Of a stretch of DNA of 64,000 nt, positions 35,455-45,422 are shown piece by piece. Position 1 is the stretch's first letter. Every line of letters starts with the position of its first letter. The position numbers and the translations under genes were made by a program. The notes under the pieces were generated by a model. The model saw nothing but the letters and a program-made list of their open reading frames with translations, was not told the origin of the DNA and made no database searches. Source of the stretch: UBA11400 sp964473555 (GTDB lineage Bacteria; Bacteroidota; Rhodothermia; Balneolales; HLUCCA01); contig CAYYPL010000002.1 in assembly GCA_964473555.1 (NCBI GenBank), positions 248,001 through 312,000 on the forward strand. The letters run 5' to 3'.

Positions 35455-35651
35455 GCTGAGAGATTTATCTTAATGTTGGAGCAAAGACGAGCGAAGCGAG
35501 AGAAAAGTTTTAAACGGATACATTTTTTCTGAATACATAGGGCTATATTTAACCCGAGAGATAATAGATGGAACATCGAGGGCGTTAGATGAGATAACGA
35601 TGATTGTATCTTATTGTTATGCAGCCCTTTAATGCGTTAACGGAGTGATGT

Positions 35652-36662
35652 ATGCCCAAGCCGAAAACTGATTTTCTAGTGACATTAGAGGAGTTTATCC
35701 TCCAAGCCCAGGCTAAATTTCCTCAGGCAACCGGGGAATTGACCCAGCTTTTGCTGGATATCACGCTCGGGTCTAAGATCATTGCCCGAGAAATCAATAA
35801 AAGTGTGATCAAGGATATGAGTAGCGGCAACCGTCTGTCTGAACCCATATCGTTCAAAATCGCCCATCTCGAACAGTTTGCTAAAGAACAGATGTACTAC
35901 GCACTCAACAGATCAGGTAATGTGTGTCTGATGATCACCGACGGATTCAGCTCACCTGAGTTGTTGAATGCAAACAAAGGTAAGTACGTCGTAGTCATCG
36001 ATCCGCTGGATGGTACTCCTAATATCGAGTTTAACGGGGCAATCGCTACCACATTTTCAATCTACAGGCGTAAATCGTCAGCTGGCACACCCGTCGACAT
36101 CAAAGAAGCCCTTCAGCCAGGATATGACCAGGTCGTTGGGGGATATGTACTTTATGGGTCAAGTATCATGCTCGTCTTTACAGCTGAGGGCCTGGGTGTG
36201 AGTTTTTTCACGATGGATCCATCCATCGGGGAGTTCTTTTTGTCGATCAATAATGTGAGAGTGCCCGAATTTAAGCCTTGTTTCAGTATCAATGCCGGAT
36301 TCTATGAACTGTGGAGTGATCAGGATAAAGCATTTTTCGATTTCATGGTGTCGGATGAAACTGAAAACAACGGACCGTTTTCACAACGCTATGGTGGATC
36401 CATGATTTCAGATGTACATCGAATTTTGATGGAAGGAGGCATCTTCACCTATCCCGCGAATCAGGTTCACCCCGACGGGAAACTTCATCTCATGTATAAA
36501 TGCAGCCCATTAGCCTTCATTATGGAACAAGCTGGCGGGCATGCAACAAACGGTACACAACGCATACTGGATATCAGGCCAACCCACATTCACCAAACTA
36601 CACCGGTTTACATGGGTTCCATTGGAAACATGGACCAACTGCGACAGTTTTTACCTCATTAG
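35652..36662 (+). CDS. fbp: Fructose-1,6-bisphosphatase, class I
   Basis: A 336-residue enzyme for the irreversible step of gluconeogenesis. It shows the metal-binding VVIDPLDGTPNIEFNGAIATTFSIY, where most relatives have DPLDGSSNID, and the C-terminal GKLHLMYKCSPLAFIMEQAGG. The T-P replacement in the metal loop is unusual but the Asp residues remain. With gapA and tpiA it supports growth on acids; acetyl-CoA synthetase is the next gene. Confidence 0.93.
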   Translation: MPKPKTDFLVTLEEFILQAQAKFPQATGELTQLLLDITLGSKIIAREINKSVIKDMSSGNRLSEPISFKIAHLEQFAKEQMYYALNRSGNVCLMITDGFSSPELLNANKGKYVVVIDPLDGTPNIEFNGAIATTFSIYRRKSSAGTPVDIKEALQPGYDQVVGGYVLYGSSIMLVFTAEGLGVSFFTMDPSIGEFFLSINNVRVPEFKPCFSINAGFYELWSDQDKAFFDFMVSDETENNGPFSQRYGGSMISDVHRILMEGGIFTYPANQVHPDGKLHLMYKCSPLAFIMEQAGGHATNGTQRILDIRPTHIHQTTPVYMGSIGNMDQLRQFLPH

Positions 36663-36778
36663 ACGCATTCTTTTAGCAAAAATTACTCAAAGAATCGCCT
36701 TTTTTGTTGAATGAAACCGCTTCTTTCATTAACATCCTAGCCTATATATTCCACCGAAAACCAAGCTAGGAGACACTC

Positions 36779-38689
36779 ATGCCTCAGAAGAAAGCAGAGG
36801 AATCCGTCTACAGAGACGTTTATCATCCGTCGAAAGAAGTCATTAAAAATGCGAATGTAAAAGACTACGAAAACCTGTACAAAAAATCGATCAGCGATCC
36901 GCAGCTGTTTTGGGCAGAAGAAGCCAAAAAACTCAAATGGTACAAAAAGTGGCAAAAAGTGCTCGACGATTCCAATGTTCCTTTTTACAAATGGTTCACT
37001 GGAGGTAAATTCAATATCATCGCTAATGCAATTGATCGACACCTGGAGACCTGGCGCCGAAATAAGCTCGCAATCATCTGGGAAGGCGAGCCTGGCGACG
37101 TCAGAACAATGTCGTATCACGCATTAAACCGCGAAGTTTCCAAGTTTGCAAACGTCCTCAAGAGTATGGGAGTCAAAAAAGGGGAGATTGTCACGATATA
37201 CATGCCTCAGATTCCCGAATTGGTCATTGCCATGCTCGCTTGTGCCAAAATCGGTGCAGCACATAGTGTGGTTTATGGCGGATTCAGTCAGGAAGCACTG
37301 GCTACTCGAATCGAAGATGCCAATAGTCGTGTGCTGTTGACTGCAGATGGGGGATACCGAAGAGGGAAGATCACAGACCTGAAGGGCATTGCGAACGAAG
37401 CCATCAATCGCTCTCCGACCATCGAGGTGTGTATCACGGTCAAACGTACCGGACACGAAGTCCACATGGAAAATGACCGTGATTTCTGGTATCACGACCT
37501 GATGAACCTTCCAATCGCAAGTCCGCGTTGTGAAACGGAGATTATGGATGCCGAAGATCTGTTATTTATTCTGTATACATCCGGAACCACCGGTCAACCA
37601 AAGGGATTGATGCACACTCATGCCGGATATGCGGTCTATACCTCTACCACCCATAGGTATGTGTTCGACATCAAAGATGAAGACCGCTGGTGGTGTGCTG
37701 CCGATCCGGGATGGGTTACAGGGCATAGTTATCTGGTCTATGGACCGCTAATCAACGGATCCACGATTGTCATGTACGAAGGTGCTCCAAACCATCCCTA
37801 TCCAAACCGTTGGTGGAATATGGTCGAAAAGTACGGTATTACAGTGATGTACACTTCGCCAACTGCTATACGTGGACTCATGAGATTTGGCGATCAGTGG
37901 CCAAGACGTCACGATTTAAGCTCTCTCAGGCTTCTGGGATCAGTAGGTGAACCTATCAATCCGGAGGCATGGAAGTGGTATTACGAAGTCATAGGTGGCG
38001 GACGTTGCCCGATTATGGATACCTGGTGGCAGACAGAAACAGGCGGTCACATGATCACCCCATTGCCGGTAACCCCACTTAAACCCGGATCAGCTACTAA
38101 GCCATTCTTCGGAATCACAGCTGCTGTGGTCAATGACGAGGCAGAAGAGGTGCAGCCAGGTGAAGAGGGTAAACTGGTAATCAAAACTCCCTGGCCGGGC
38201 ATGGCACGTGGAATCTTCGGCGACCCCAATCGGTATGTGGAGACGTACTGGGCTGAGTACAAGAAAAAAGGTTGGTACAAAGCTGGTGATTCCGCCCGCA
38301 TCGATGCTGATGGTTACATCTGGGTAATCGGACGTATCGACGACGTGATCAAGGTCAGTGGATACCGTTTAGGGACTGCTGAAGTCGAAAGCGCCTTGGT
38401 GAGCCATCCCAAAGTGGCCGAAGCTGCTGCAATAGCGGTTCCGCATGAGGTTAAAGGGAACAGTATTCAGGTGTATGTGATCCTGCGATCAGGGTTTACA
38501 GCCAACAAGGAGCTGGAGGACGATCTCAGAGAACATGTAGGTAAGGAAATTGGACCAATAGCCAGACCTGATAAAATTACTTTTGTTGAGTCGTTGCCAA
38601 AAACCAGATCTGGTAAGATCATGCGTCGCGTACTCAAAGCTAAAGCCATGGGCACCGATGTAGGTGACTTGTCTACACTCGAAGAATAA
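36779..38689 (+). CDS. acs: Acetyl-CoA synthetase
   Basis: A 636-residue AMP-forming ligase. Motifs are the P-loop LYTSGTTGQPKGLMHTHAGY, MDTWWQTETGGHMI, WYKAGDSARIDADGYIWVIGRIDDVIKVSGYRLGTAEVESAL, and the lysine of the regulatory/catalytic end PKTRSGKIMRRVLK. It converts acetate, ATP and CoA to acetyl-CoA. An AGGAG ribosome site lies eight bases before the ATG. Its placement after fbp suits growth on acetate. Confidence 0.97.
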   Translation: MPQKKAEESVYRDVYHPSKEVIKNANVKDYENLYKKSISDPQLFWAEEAKKLKWYKKWQKVLDDSNVPFYKWFTGGKFNIIANAIDRHLETWRRNKLAIIWEGEPGDVRTMSYHALNREVSKFANVLKSMGVKKGEIVTIYMPQIPELVIAMLACAKIGAAHSVVYGGFSQEALATRIEDANSRVLLTADGGYRRGKITDLKGIANEAINRSPTIEVCITVKRTGHEVHMENDRDFWYHDLMNLPIASPRCETEIMDAEDLLFILYTSGTTGQPKGLMHTHAGYAVYTSTTHRYVFDIKDEDRWWCAADPGWVTGHSYLVYGPLINGSTIVMYEGAPNHPYPNRWWNMVEKYGITVMYTSPTAIRGLMRFGDQWPRRHDLSSLRLLGSVGEPINPEAWKWYYEVIGGGRCPIMDTWWQTETGGHMITPLPVTPLKPGSATKPFFGITAAVVNDEAEEVQPGEEGKLVIKTPWPGMARGIFGDPNRYVETYWAEYKKKGWYKAGDSARIDADGYIWVIGRIDDVIKVSGYRLGTAEVESALVSHPKVAEAAAIAVPHEVKGNSIQVYVILRSGFTANKELEDDLREHVGKEIGPIARPDKITFVESLPKTRSGKIMRRVLKAKAMGTDVGDLSTLEE

Positions 38690-38711
38690 TTCCAACATAT
38701 AAAGCATCCCC

Positions 38712-38742
38712 ACAAAGGCCGAAGCAATTCGGCCTTTGTTAA
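38712..38742 (+). terminator. acs terminator
   Basis: A perfect 12-bp stem acaaaggccgaa/ttcggcctttgt is capped by a GCAA tetraloop, followed by a weak T stretch. Confidence 0.7.
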
Positions 38743-38864
38743 GTTGTATGTGTACATTTACCTGCAAAAACGATATTTCATTCAGGTCATACTATTTCGT
38801 AATTTATCACATCATCTAAACGGGTGTCGTTAACCCAATTCTAACTGAAATCAATAGGAAATAC

Positions 38865-39572
38865 ATGCTCACGAAAAGTTACCTTACAGTCATCCTGGTC
38901 GCAGGCGTAGTGTTGGCCGGCTGCAAAACTACTGACAGACCAACTCCTGATATCGTCTCCGATATGGATAAAGCCGCATACGCAATCGGATTTGACATCG
39001 GGTCGAGCCTCAAGGATCAGGATGTCACCGATTTGAATCTTGATTTGATTTACAAGGGAATGGCAGACGCCCAGTCAGGGACAGATACGTTAATGACCCA
39101 GGATGAAATGATGGAGGCCCTTCAAACCTTCCAGACAACCATGATGGAGCGTCAACAAGCTAAAGCAGAACGAGTCGCCTCCGAAAATATCACCGCCGGC
39201 GAAGCGTTTTTAGCAGAAAATGCCACTAAAGAAGGCGTTCAAACAACTCAAAGCGGTCTCCAATATAAAGTAATTACTCCAGGAGACGGTCCAAAACCTC
39301 AGGCAACCGATCGCGTTACCGTCCACTATCGTGGTACGCTGCTCGATGGTACCGAGTTTGACAGTTCATACAGCCGCGGCGAACCGGCTTCATTCGGCCT
39401 GAATCAGGTTATTCCAGGGTGGACAGAAGGCGTGCAGTTGATGAACGTTGGTTCAACCTACGAATTCTACATTCCATCTAATCTTGCCTATGGCGAGCGT
39501 GGAGCCGGTGGAACAATTGGTCCAAATGCGACTCTAATTTTTCAGGTTGAGCTTATCAGCATCGGCCAATAA
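38865..39572 (+). CDS. FKBP-type peptidyl-prolyl isomerase lipoprotein
   Basis: A 235-residue lipoprotein (signal ending VVLAGC). The N-terminal helical part (SDMDKAAYAIGFDIGSSL...FQTTMMERQQ) matches the dimerisation domain of Mip/FkpA-like isomerases. The C-terminal FKBP domain has VTVHYRGTLLDGTEFDSSY, VIPGWTEGVQLM, and GERGAGGTIGPNATLIF. It would help fold outer-membrane and periplasmic proteins. It is a single-gene unit with a terminator right behind it. Confidence 0.93.
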   Translation: MLTKSYLTVILVAGVVLAGCKTTDRPTPDIVSDMDKAAYAIGFDIGSSLKDQDVTDLNLDLIYKGMADAQSGTDTLMTQDEMMEALQTFQTTMMERQQAKAERVASENITAGEAFLAENATKEGVQTTQSGLQYKVITPGDGPKPQATDRVTVHYRGTLLDGTEFDSSYSRGEPASFGLNQVIPGWTEGVQLMNVGSTYEFYIPSNLAYGERGAGGTIGPNATLIFQVELISIGQ

Positions 39573-39602
39573 ACAACGTTTAGATTCTTGAACATCTGAC
39601 TG

Positions 39603-39631
39603 AAAGGATCCCCAAAAGGGATCCTTTTTTA
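39603..39631 (+). terminator. FKBP gene terminator
   Basis: A perfect 10-bp stem aaaggatccc/gggatccttt is followed by Ts, about 30 bp after the stop. Confidence 0.85.
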
Positions 39632-39755
39632 TTTTCTGTAATCTTGTGAATACTCGTTTTACTTGTATTGTTTTGGAAATTCACTGAAAATGATACATTA
39701 ACAATAAAAAGGGTGGAATCATCCACTCGAATACGTTTTTAACACATTGAAATTT

Positions 39756-40262
39756 ATGATGATTACACTATTTGGAACACTGGCAGGTATTGCTGCAGGG
39801 TTCGCGTATTACTATTATATCGGTTGTGTTTCCGGAACTTGTCCCATTCAAACCAATCCATGGTTATCATCACTGTTTGGTGGACTGATTGGATTTTTGA
39901 TCTTTTCGGAAGTAAGTCGTTACATCGGAGGATCTGGTAGTTCTGAGAACTCCGGAATCACCAATGTGAACGCTGAAGCGTTTAAAGAGTATCTGCTTGC
40001 TGATACCGTTCAACTTTTGGATGTACGAACGATGGGTGAGCATAAACAAGGTCATATTCCAGGTTCAACCCTGGCAGATGTCACTGCAGGAAATTTCGAG
40101 CGCCACCTTGCCGGACTCGATAAAAACAAACCTGTCCTGATCTACTGCCGATCCGGTAATCGTTCCGTAACTGCCGCTAGAATACTCCAAAAGGAGGGGT
40201 TCACTCAGGTAATCAATCTAAAACGAGGAATGATGGAGTGGGACGGTGAAGTAACGAAGTAA
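39756..40262 (+). CDS. Membrane-anchored rhodanese-domain protein
   Basis: About 168 residues (a TTG at 39747 would add three). Residues 1-50 hold two membrane segments around a GCVSGTCPIQTNPW loop, like DUF6132 proteins of the FCB group. The cytoplasmic rhodanese domain ends with LIYCRSGNRSVTAARIL, whose Cys is the sulfur-carrying active site. It probably moves sulfur or reacts with sulfide or cyanide at the membrane; the physiological donor is not shown. Confidence 0.85.
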   Translation: MMITLFGTLAGIAAGFAYYYYIGCVSGTCPIQTNPWLSSLFGGLIGFLIFSEVSRYIGGSGSSENSGITNVNAEAFKEYLLADTVQLLDVRTMGEHKQGHIPGSTLADVTAGNFERHLAGLDKNKPVLIYCRSGNRSVTAARILQKEGFTQVINLKRGMMEWDGEVTK

Positions 40263-40290
40263 CTTCACCGTAACTTCATTTCAACTTTTA

Positions 40291-40331
40291 AAAAAAAGCC
40301 CGACTGATTTTTTCAGTCGGGCTTTTTTTCT
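40291..40331. terminator. Bidirectional terminator
   Basis: The stem agcccgactga/tcagtcgggct is flanked by an A-run and a T-run. It lies between the converging rhodanese gene and TonB receptor gene and can serve both. Confidence 0.85.
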
Positions 40332-40363
40332 AGAAAACAAGTTATATCTAGTGTCAGTCATGC

Positions 40364-43252
40364 TCAGCTTCTGCCACGGAAATTCCTGAAGTTATAACTG
40401 AATTGGATCAATGCGAATCGAGTCATGACATTGTTTTTCACGTCTTCGACATATCCATCTCTGATGACGCGGTTGATGTTATTATTCTGACCAAGTATGT
40501 CCACTACAGTAAGGCGGATTTCAGCGGCATTGTTTTGCAGAAACTTATACCCCAGTGAGGCATTCCAGTAGAAAATTGTATTGTTAAATTCCTCACCCAG
40601 ACCACTGTAATGAGTAAAGTTTACATCAGAAGAGATCAGAAACTTTCCTTTAGGTAACAGATTTACCCGACCAAATGCCCGCCCCGTATAATAATTATTG
40701 TTCAGCCCAATATTGTCCGCATTTTCAACTATGGAGTAACTGGCGCGGTAATTAAGACTGAAATCGACGTTGGGTGAAATGTTACTGTTCAATGAGGTTC
40801 CCGCGTTCAGTCCTACAGTACGTGCATCTGTGATCACATCATTGTCAGAGGTTGGTTGCAGGGTGTAAGAAACACCTCCATTTAAGCTCACGTTGCTTTT
40901 GACCAGAGTAAAAGGTCTGGTATGATTGAAGAAACTGCGAACATTCCAGGCATTCCCCAGGTTATCTGGTGAGCTGAAACGCGATCCGCGACCTAAAAAC
41001 ACTCCAGGGCGGATTTCAGTATTCTCAGTGGCAATAAAGGAGGCTGTTCCTATGTAATCCGTGGTGTAATCTACACTAACAAAAATGAAAGAGAACTGAG
41101 CTTTTTGGGTATTCGCCAATTGAATACGCGTAGATAAGTTTTGCGTGATTGAAGGCATTAACTCAGGGTTTCCACCTCTCAAAAAAGTTGGATTGGTGTT
41201 ATCAACCACATCCTGGAGCTGTGATGCCCTGGGTATCGTGTTACTCATTCTATAATTCAGATTCACATTTTTTCCATTTGCAAACGAGTATCTCACGTTA
41301 AAACGGGGGATTAAATACTGGTAGGTCCTTTCGATTTTGGTGGTATAAGGATAGGTTTGTTCACCATCCAGTCTGGTATTTTCGTAATACAGATTGAAGT
41401 TTGCATTCAATGAACTGTTGTTATACCTGAATGCTCCACCCAGGCGATGCGATAAGGTAATGTTATCGAACCTGCTGGTAAGCTGCTCATCCAAAATTGA
41501 ATAAGACTGTGCAATCGGATCATAGATCAAGGCATCTCTGACAGACTTGTCCAGTGTATAGGAAGGATTGTATTCAAGATACAATTGAGATCGTTCACTT
41601 ACGGGCTCTGTGTACTGGACCGATAGCACCATATCATACTCTTCCGTTTTGATATCCGTGTTTTGATCAGTGAGACGTTCAAAGATCTGGTCGGCGTAAA
41701 AGGTACTTATCGTATAAATTTGGTCATCTTGATTTGTATTGTTGATATCTGTTCCCAGGTTAGCCGATATCGTGCGTCCACGCTTTTCAAAACTATGCCT
41801 GAGTAAGAAATTACTATCCACAGTATAACTTAAACTTTCAGAGGTGTTAGATCCAACTGTTGAGTTTAATAACGTATTGAATCCTTCTCGTGTTCTGGAT
41901 GAATTGTCCGAAATCCGATCTGTTGCTCTGGCATCCACTCTTGGGGTAAAGATAAACGACGTTTTTGTACTTAACGAATGTTCAACACGAGCGTTGAACC
42001 GGTGATTGAAATTCTCTGCCGTTGAGGTTGCACGCTCATTGTACGTCTGATCGGCCTGTATCGCTGTTAAGTAATCACGCTCGGTCGATTGGATACTGTT
42101 ATTCTGGGTTGCATTGAAAAAATAGCTGGAACTGATATTGGTTTTATCGGTACGGTCTATGTAGTTCAGACCGAAAGAATGAATGGTATTGGTCCCACTT
42201 TGCTGACCAACCATGAAGTTTCGAGTGGCACCGCCACCGCCCCATTGGCCGCCACCACCTCCCATCATCATGCCACCACGTCCACCTCCGCCAGACGCTT
42301 GCTGGATACCGGACAAATCTTCGCCTGAAAAGTTCTGCTGATTGATATTGTTGGTCATCCCAACCAGACTCATCCTTCGGGGGCCATTAAAATAATTGTA
42401 ATTCCCACTTCCCATGTACCTGGAATCGGTTCCGGCAGCGATATTCCCCCGGCCGAAATGTCCCACGTTCATACCCGGACGCGTGCGAATATTCAGGACT
42501 CTCGACTCATTCCCATCCCTGAATCCCGTGAATCTTGCCTGTTCGCTTTGCTGGTCAAACATTTCAACCTGACCAACAACCTCAGCAGGAAGGTTTCTCA
42601 GGGTTAATAGCGCATCATCTCCAAAAAACTCCTGCCCATCAAGAAGCACACGACGCACCTGTTGTCCTTGTGCCTGCACCTGACCATCTTCGACAGTGAT
42701 TCCCGGTAGACGTCGTACCACATCTTCTGCAGTCGCATCGGGATTAACTTTGACTCCATCCGCATTATAAACGGTAGTATCTCCACGGACTTCCACTTCA
42801 GGGCGTAATCCCGAGATCCGAAGCTCTTCAAGGGTAAGGGGATCTTCCTGCATAAACACCATGACTCGCTGAACATCCGCACCGTTCACCTGAATCGTAG
42901 TTCTGAATGATTGATATCCTACAAACGAAGCTTTCAGGATATAATCACCATTTGGGATCCTGGTAAGATCAAATCGGCCATCTGCACCTGAATTTACCCC
43001 TCTGAATTGGGTGGTGGTGTCGCTTGCAACATATAACACGAGATTCGCTCCCGATATCGGTACAGGACGTGAAGATGAGTCTCTGGCCACTGATCCTTGA
43101 TTCATCCGCCCCTGTTGCATGCGTTGCATAAAAGTCTCCCTGCTCCCTTCCAACGCGATACCACTAATGGTGTAGGTCTGCTGGGTCTGGGCCAATGAAA
43201 TCTGCGAAAGGACCAAAGTAACTAAAAGCGATAACTGGAATATTTTTTTCAT
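40364..43252 (-). CDS. TonB-dependent receptor-like outer membrane protein with carboxypeptidase-regulatory domain
   Basis: About 962 residues from MKKIFQLSLL (signal peptide ending ISLAQ); upstream in-frame codons to 43393 are probably not used. An Ig-like carboxypeptidase-regulatory domain (SGANLVLYVASDTTTQFRGVNSGADGRFDLTRIPNGDY) is followed by a plug-like region (EDVVRRLPGITVEDGQVQ) and a beta-barrel ending with an aromatic-rich strand. A Gly/Met-rich insertion (GGGGRGGMMMGGGGG type, near 42.27 kb) is unusual. Members import siderophores, peptides or sugars; the ligand is unknown, and no SusD partner is adjacent. Confidence 0.88.
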   Translation of the reverse strand: MKKIFQLSLLVTLVLSQISLAQTQQTYTISGIALEGSRETFMQRMQQGRMNQGSVARDSSSRPVPISGANLVLYVASDTTTQFRGVNSGADGRFDLTRIPNGDYILKASFVGYQSFRTTIQVNGADVQRVMVFMQEDPLTLEELRISGLRPEVEVRGDTTVYNADGVKVNPDATAEDVVRRLPGITVEDGQVQAQGQQVRRVLLDGQEFFGDDALLTLRNLPAEVVGQVEMFDQQSEQARFTGFRDGNESRVLNIRTRPGMNVGHFGRGNIAAGTDSRYMGSGNYNYFNGPRRMSLVGMTNNINQQNFSGEDLSGIQQASGGGGRGGMMMGGGGGQWGGGGATRNFMVGQQSGTNTIHSFGLNYIDRTDKTNISSSYFFNATQNNSIQSTERDYLTAIQADQTYNERATSTAENFNHRFNARVEHSLSTKTSFIFTPRVDARATDRISDNSSRTREGFNTLLNSTVGSNTSESLSYTVDSNFLLRHSFEKRGRTISANLGTDINNTNQDDQIYTISTFYADQIFERLTDQNTDIKTEEYDMVLSVQYTEPVSERSQLYLEYNPSYTLDKSVRDALIYDPIAQSYSILDEQLTSRFDNITLSHRLGGAFRYNNSSLNANFNLYYENTRLDGEQTYPYTTKIERTYQYLIPRFNVRYSFANGKNVNLNYRMSNTIPRASQLQDVVDNTNPTFLRGGNPELMPSITQNLSTRIQLANTQKAQFSFIFVSVDYTTDYIGTASFIATENTEIRPGVFLGRGSRFSSPDNLGNAWNVRSFFNHTRPFTLVKSNVSLNGGVSYTLQPTSDNDVITDARTVGLNAGTSLNSNISPNVDFSLNYRASYSIVENADNIGLNNNYYTGRAFGRVNLLPKGKFLISSDVNFTHYSGLGEEFNNTIFYWNASLGYKFLQNNAAEIRLTVVDILGQNNNINRVIRDGYVEDVKNNVMTRFALIQFSYNFRNFRGRS

Positions 43253-43417
43253 TGTAGTGTATAGGGATAAAGACTTTTGGAGTAGATGAACCGGCGGTAT
43301 GACGCTCATAAACAACAAAGGTTGTAATCGTGTTTCAACGTTTACAACCTTTAATAACTGTACAGTAAAGTGTAAAAACAAGCTTACACTCACTCATACA
43401 ATCGTTGTTTAGCTTTC

Positions 43418-45088
43418 TTAACGTGTCATCGGCTTATATTGGATTCGATGGGGTTGATCATCGGTTATTCCAAGTTTTTTCCTGCGATATTCTTCATATT
43501 CCTGATAGTTACCCTCGAACCAAATCACCTCAGAATTACCTTCAAATGCCAAAATATGAGTGGCGATACGGTCAAGGAACCAACGGTCGTGGGATATGAT
43601 CACGGCACAACCAGCAAAATCCAGCAGGGCTTCTTCCAGTGCACGTAATGTGTTGACGTCCAGATCATTCGTCGGCTCGTCCAATAGCAATACATTGGCC
43701 TGTTCTTTAAGCATTTTTGCCAGGTGAACACGGTTTCGTTCTCCACCTGATAGTTCCGTTACTTTCTTCTGCTGATCACTACCTGAAAAGTTGAAACGGG
43801 CAACGTATGCACGAGAGTTGATCTCACGAGTCCCAAGCAATATGAGGTCTTGTCCACCTGAAATCTCTTCCCAAATGGTTTTGTTCGGATCTAATGGTCG
43901 GTTCTGGTCGATATATCCAAGCTTCACCGTAGATCCCACGGTCAACGTGCCTGAATCAGGCTGCTCCTGGCCAGTTATCATTTTGAAAAGCGTGGTCTTT
44001 CCGGCTCCGTTTGGGCCGATGACACCTACAATTCCCCCGGGCGGTAAGCTGAAATTCAGATCTTCGTACAACAATCGATCGCCGAACCCTTTGGCTACGT
44101 GTTCAGCATTGATCACTTTGCCTCCCAGACGAGGTCCTGGTGGAATGTAAATTTCAAGATCTTCTCTGCGTTTCTCTCCCTGTTCACTCAACAAATCTTC
44201 ATACGCGGAAATACGCGCTTTACTCTTCGCTCGTCGGCCTTTTGGATTCTGACGAATCCATTCCAACTCTTGCTGAAGGGTTTTCTGGCGCTTTGATTCC
44301 TGTTTTTCTTCCTGAGCAAGTCGGGCAGATTTTTGCTCCAGCCAACTCGAGTAATTTCCTTCAAAGGGAATACCCTCACCACGATCCAGTTCAAGTATCC
44401 ATCCAGCGACATTGTCAAGGAAGTATCTGTCGTGGGTCACCGCAATTACCGTTCCTTCATATCGCGCCAGATGCTGCTCCAGCCATCCCACCGACTCCGC
44501 ATCCAGGTGGTTCGTTGGTTCATCCAATAATAATACATCAGGTTTTTTCAAGAGCAAACGACACAACGCTACACGACGTCGCTCTCCTCCAGATAACACG
44601 GAAACAGACGTATCTCCATCTGGACATCGCAAGGCCTCCATAGCCATTTCAAGCTTGGAATCAAGATCCCACGCGTCCAAAGCATCGATTTTCTCCTGAA
44701 GTTTGGCCTGTTTTTCAATCAATGCATCGAAATCCGCATCTGGATCAGCAAACTTCGCATTGATAGCTTCAAATTGCTGAAGTAAATCAACGGTATCCTG
44801 AACCCCTTCCTGTACAATCTGCTTGACCGTCTTGGCAGGATCAAGTTCAGGCTCCTGAGGTAAATATCCGAACGTTACACCTTTCTGTGCCGAAATATTA
44901 CCAATGTAGTCTGTATCCAGGCCCGCAATAATCCGTAAGAGCGTCGACTTACCAGCCCCGTTGAGTCCAAGAACCCCGATTTTTGCACCATAGAAGAATG
45001 ACAGATAAATGTTCTTTAATACCGTTTTATTTGGCTTGTAGACTTTACTAACGCCAACCATCGAGAAAATGATTTTCTGATCGCTCAA
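43418..45088 (-). CDS. ettA: Energy-dependent translational throttle protein (ABC-F ATPase)
   Basis: A 556-residue protein with two ABC domains in tandem and no membrane part. The first has the Walker A GLNGAGKSTLL and VLSGGERRRVALC; the second has GPNGAGKTTLF and LSGGERNRVHLA. The linker between them is long and Lys/Arg-rich (the P-site tRNA-interaction motif region). Length and the start MVGVSKVYKPNKTVLKNIYLSF match EttA, which binds the ribosomal E site and gates elongation according to ATP/ADP. Confidence 0.93.
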   Translation of the reverse strand: MSDQKIIFSMVGVSKVYKPNKTVLKNIYLSFFYGAKIGVLGLNGAGKSTLLRIIAGLDTDYIGNISAQKGVTFGYLPQEPELDPAKTVKQIVQEGVQDTVDLLQQFEAINAKFADPDADFDALIEKQAKLQEKIDALDAWDLDSKLEMAMEALRCPDGDTSVSVLSGGERRRVALCRLLLKKPDVLLLDEPTNHLDAESVGWLEQHLARYEGTVIAVTHDRYFLDNVAGWILELDRGEGIPFEGNYSSWLEQKSARLAQEEKQESKRQKTLQQELEWIRQNPKGRRAKSKARISAYEDLLSEQGEKRREDLEIYIPPGPRLGGKVINAEHVAKGFGDRLLYEDLNFSLPPGGIVGVIGPNGAGKTTLFKMITGQEQPDSGTLTVGSTVKLGYIDQNRPLDPNKTIWEEISGGQDLILLGTREINSRAYVARFNFSGSDQQKKVTELSGGERNRVHLAKMLKEQANVLLLDEPTNDLDVNTLRALEEALLDFAGCAVIISHDRWFLDRIATHILAFEGNSEVIWFEGNYQEYEEYRRKKLGITDDQPHRIQYKPMTR

Positions 45089-45240
45089 GTGTTTATCCGA
45101 TTAAATGGTTTGTATGTTTGTTTTTTACAACGGCCAAATATACTGATTATTTAGGGCAATTTCGAGGTGTATCCAGACTGTATACACAGGTGTAGTTTAA
45201 CCCCTTGACACACAAAAACGATGAGGCATCACCGCAAAAA

Positions 45241-45289
45241 AAATCAAAACCATGACAAATTCTGTCCGTCATTTGAACCGTTTTGATTT
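45241..45289. other. Two-tier hairpin in the 334-bp gap before the ankyrin gene
   Basis: A perfect 10-bp inverted pair aaatcaaaac/gttttgattt encloses a second pair atgac/gtcat. It lies between divergent ettA and the ankyrin gene. The rest of the gap (45089-45422) shows no gene. It could be an operator for a dimeric regulator or a leader RNA structure. Confidence 0.45.
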
Positions 45290-45422
45290 GCATCCATGGC
45301 GCAAAAATAGTACGTTTAACCAGGGTGAAAACTGTGAAATAGTTCCTTAAGGCTATGGCGGACAAGGTTGCAGATTTCACCCATCATTGCAATTCTAACT
45401 CATAAAAAAGTGAGGCTGGCCT

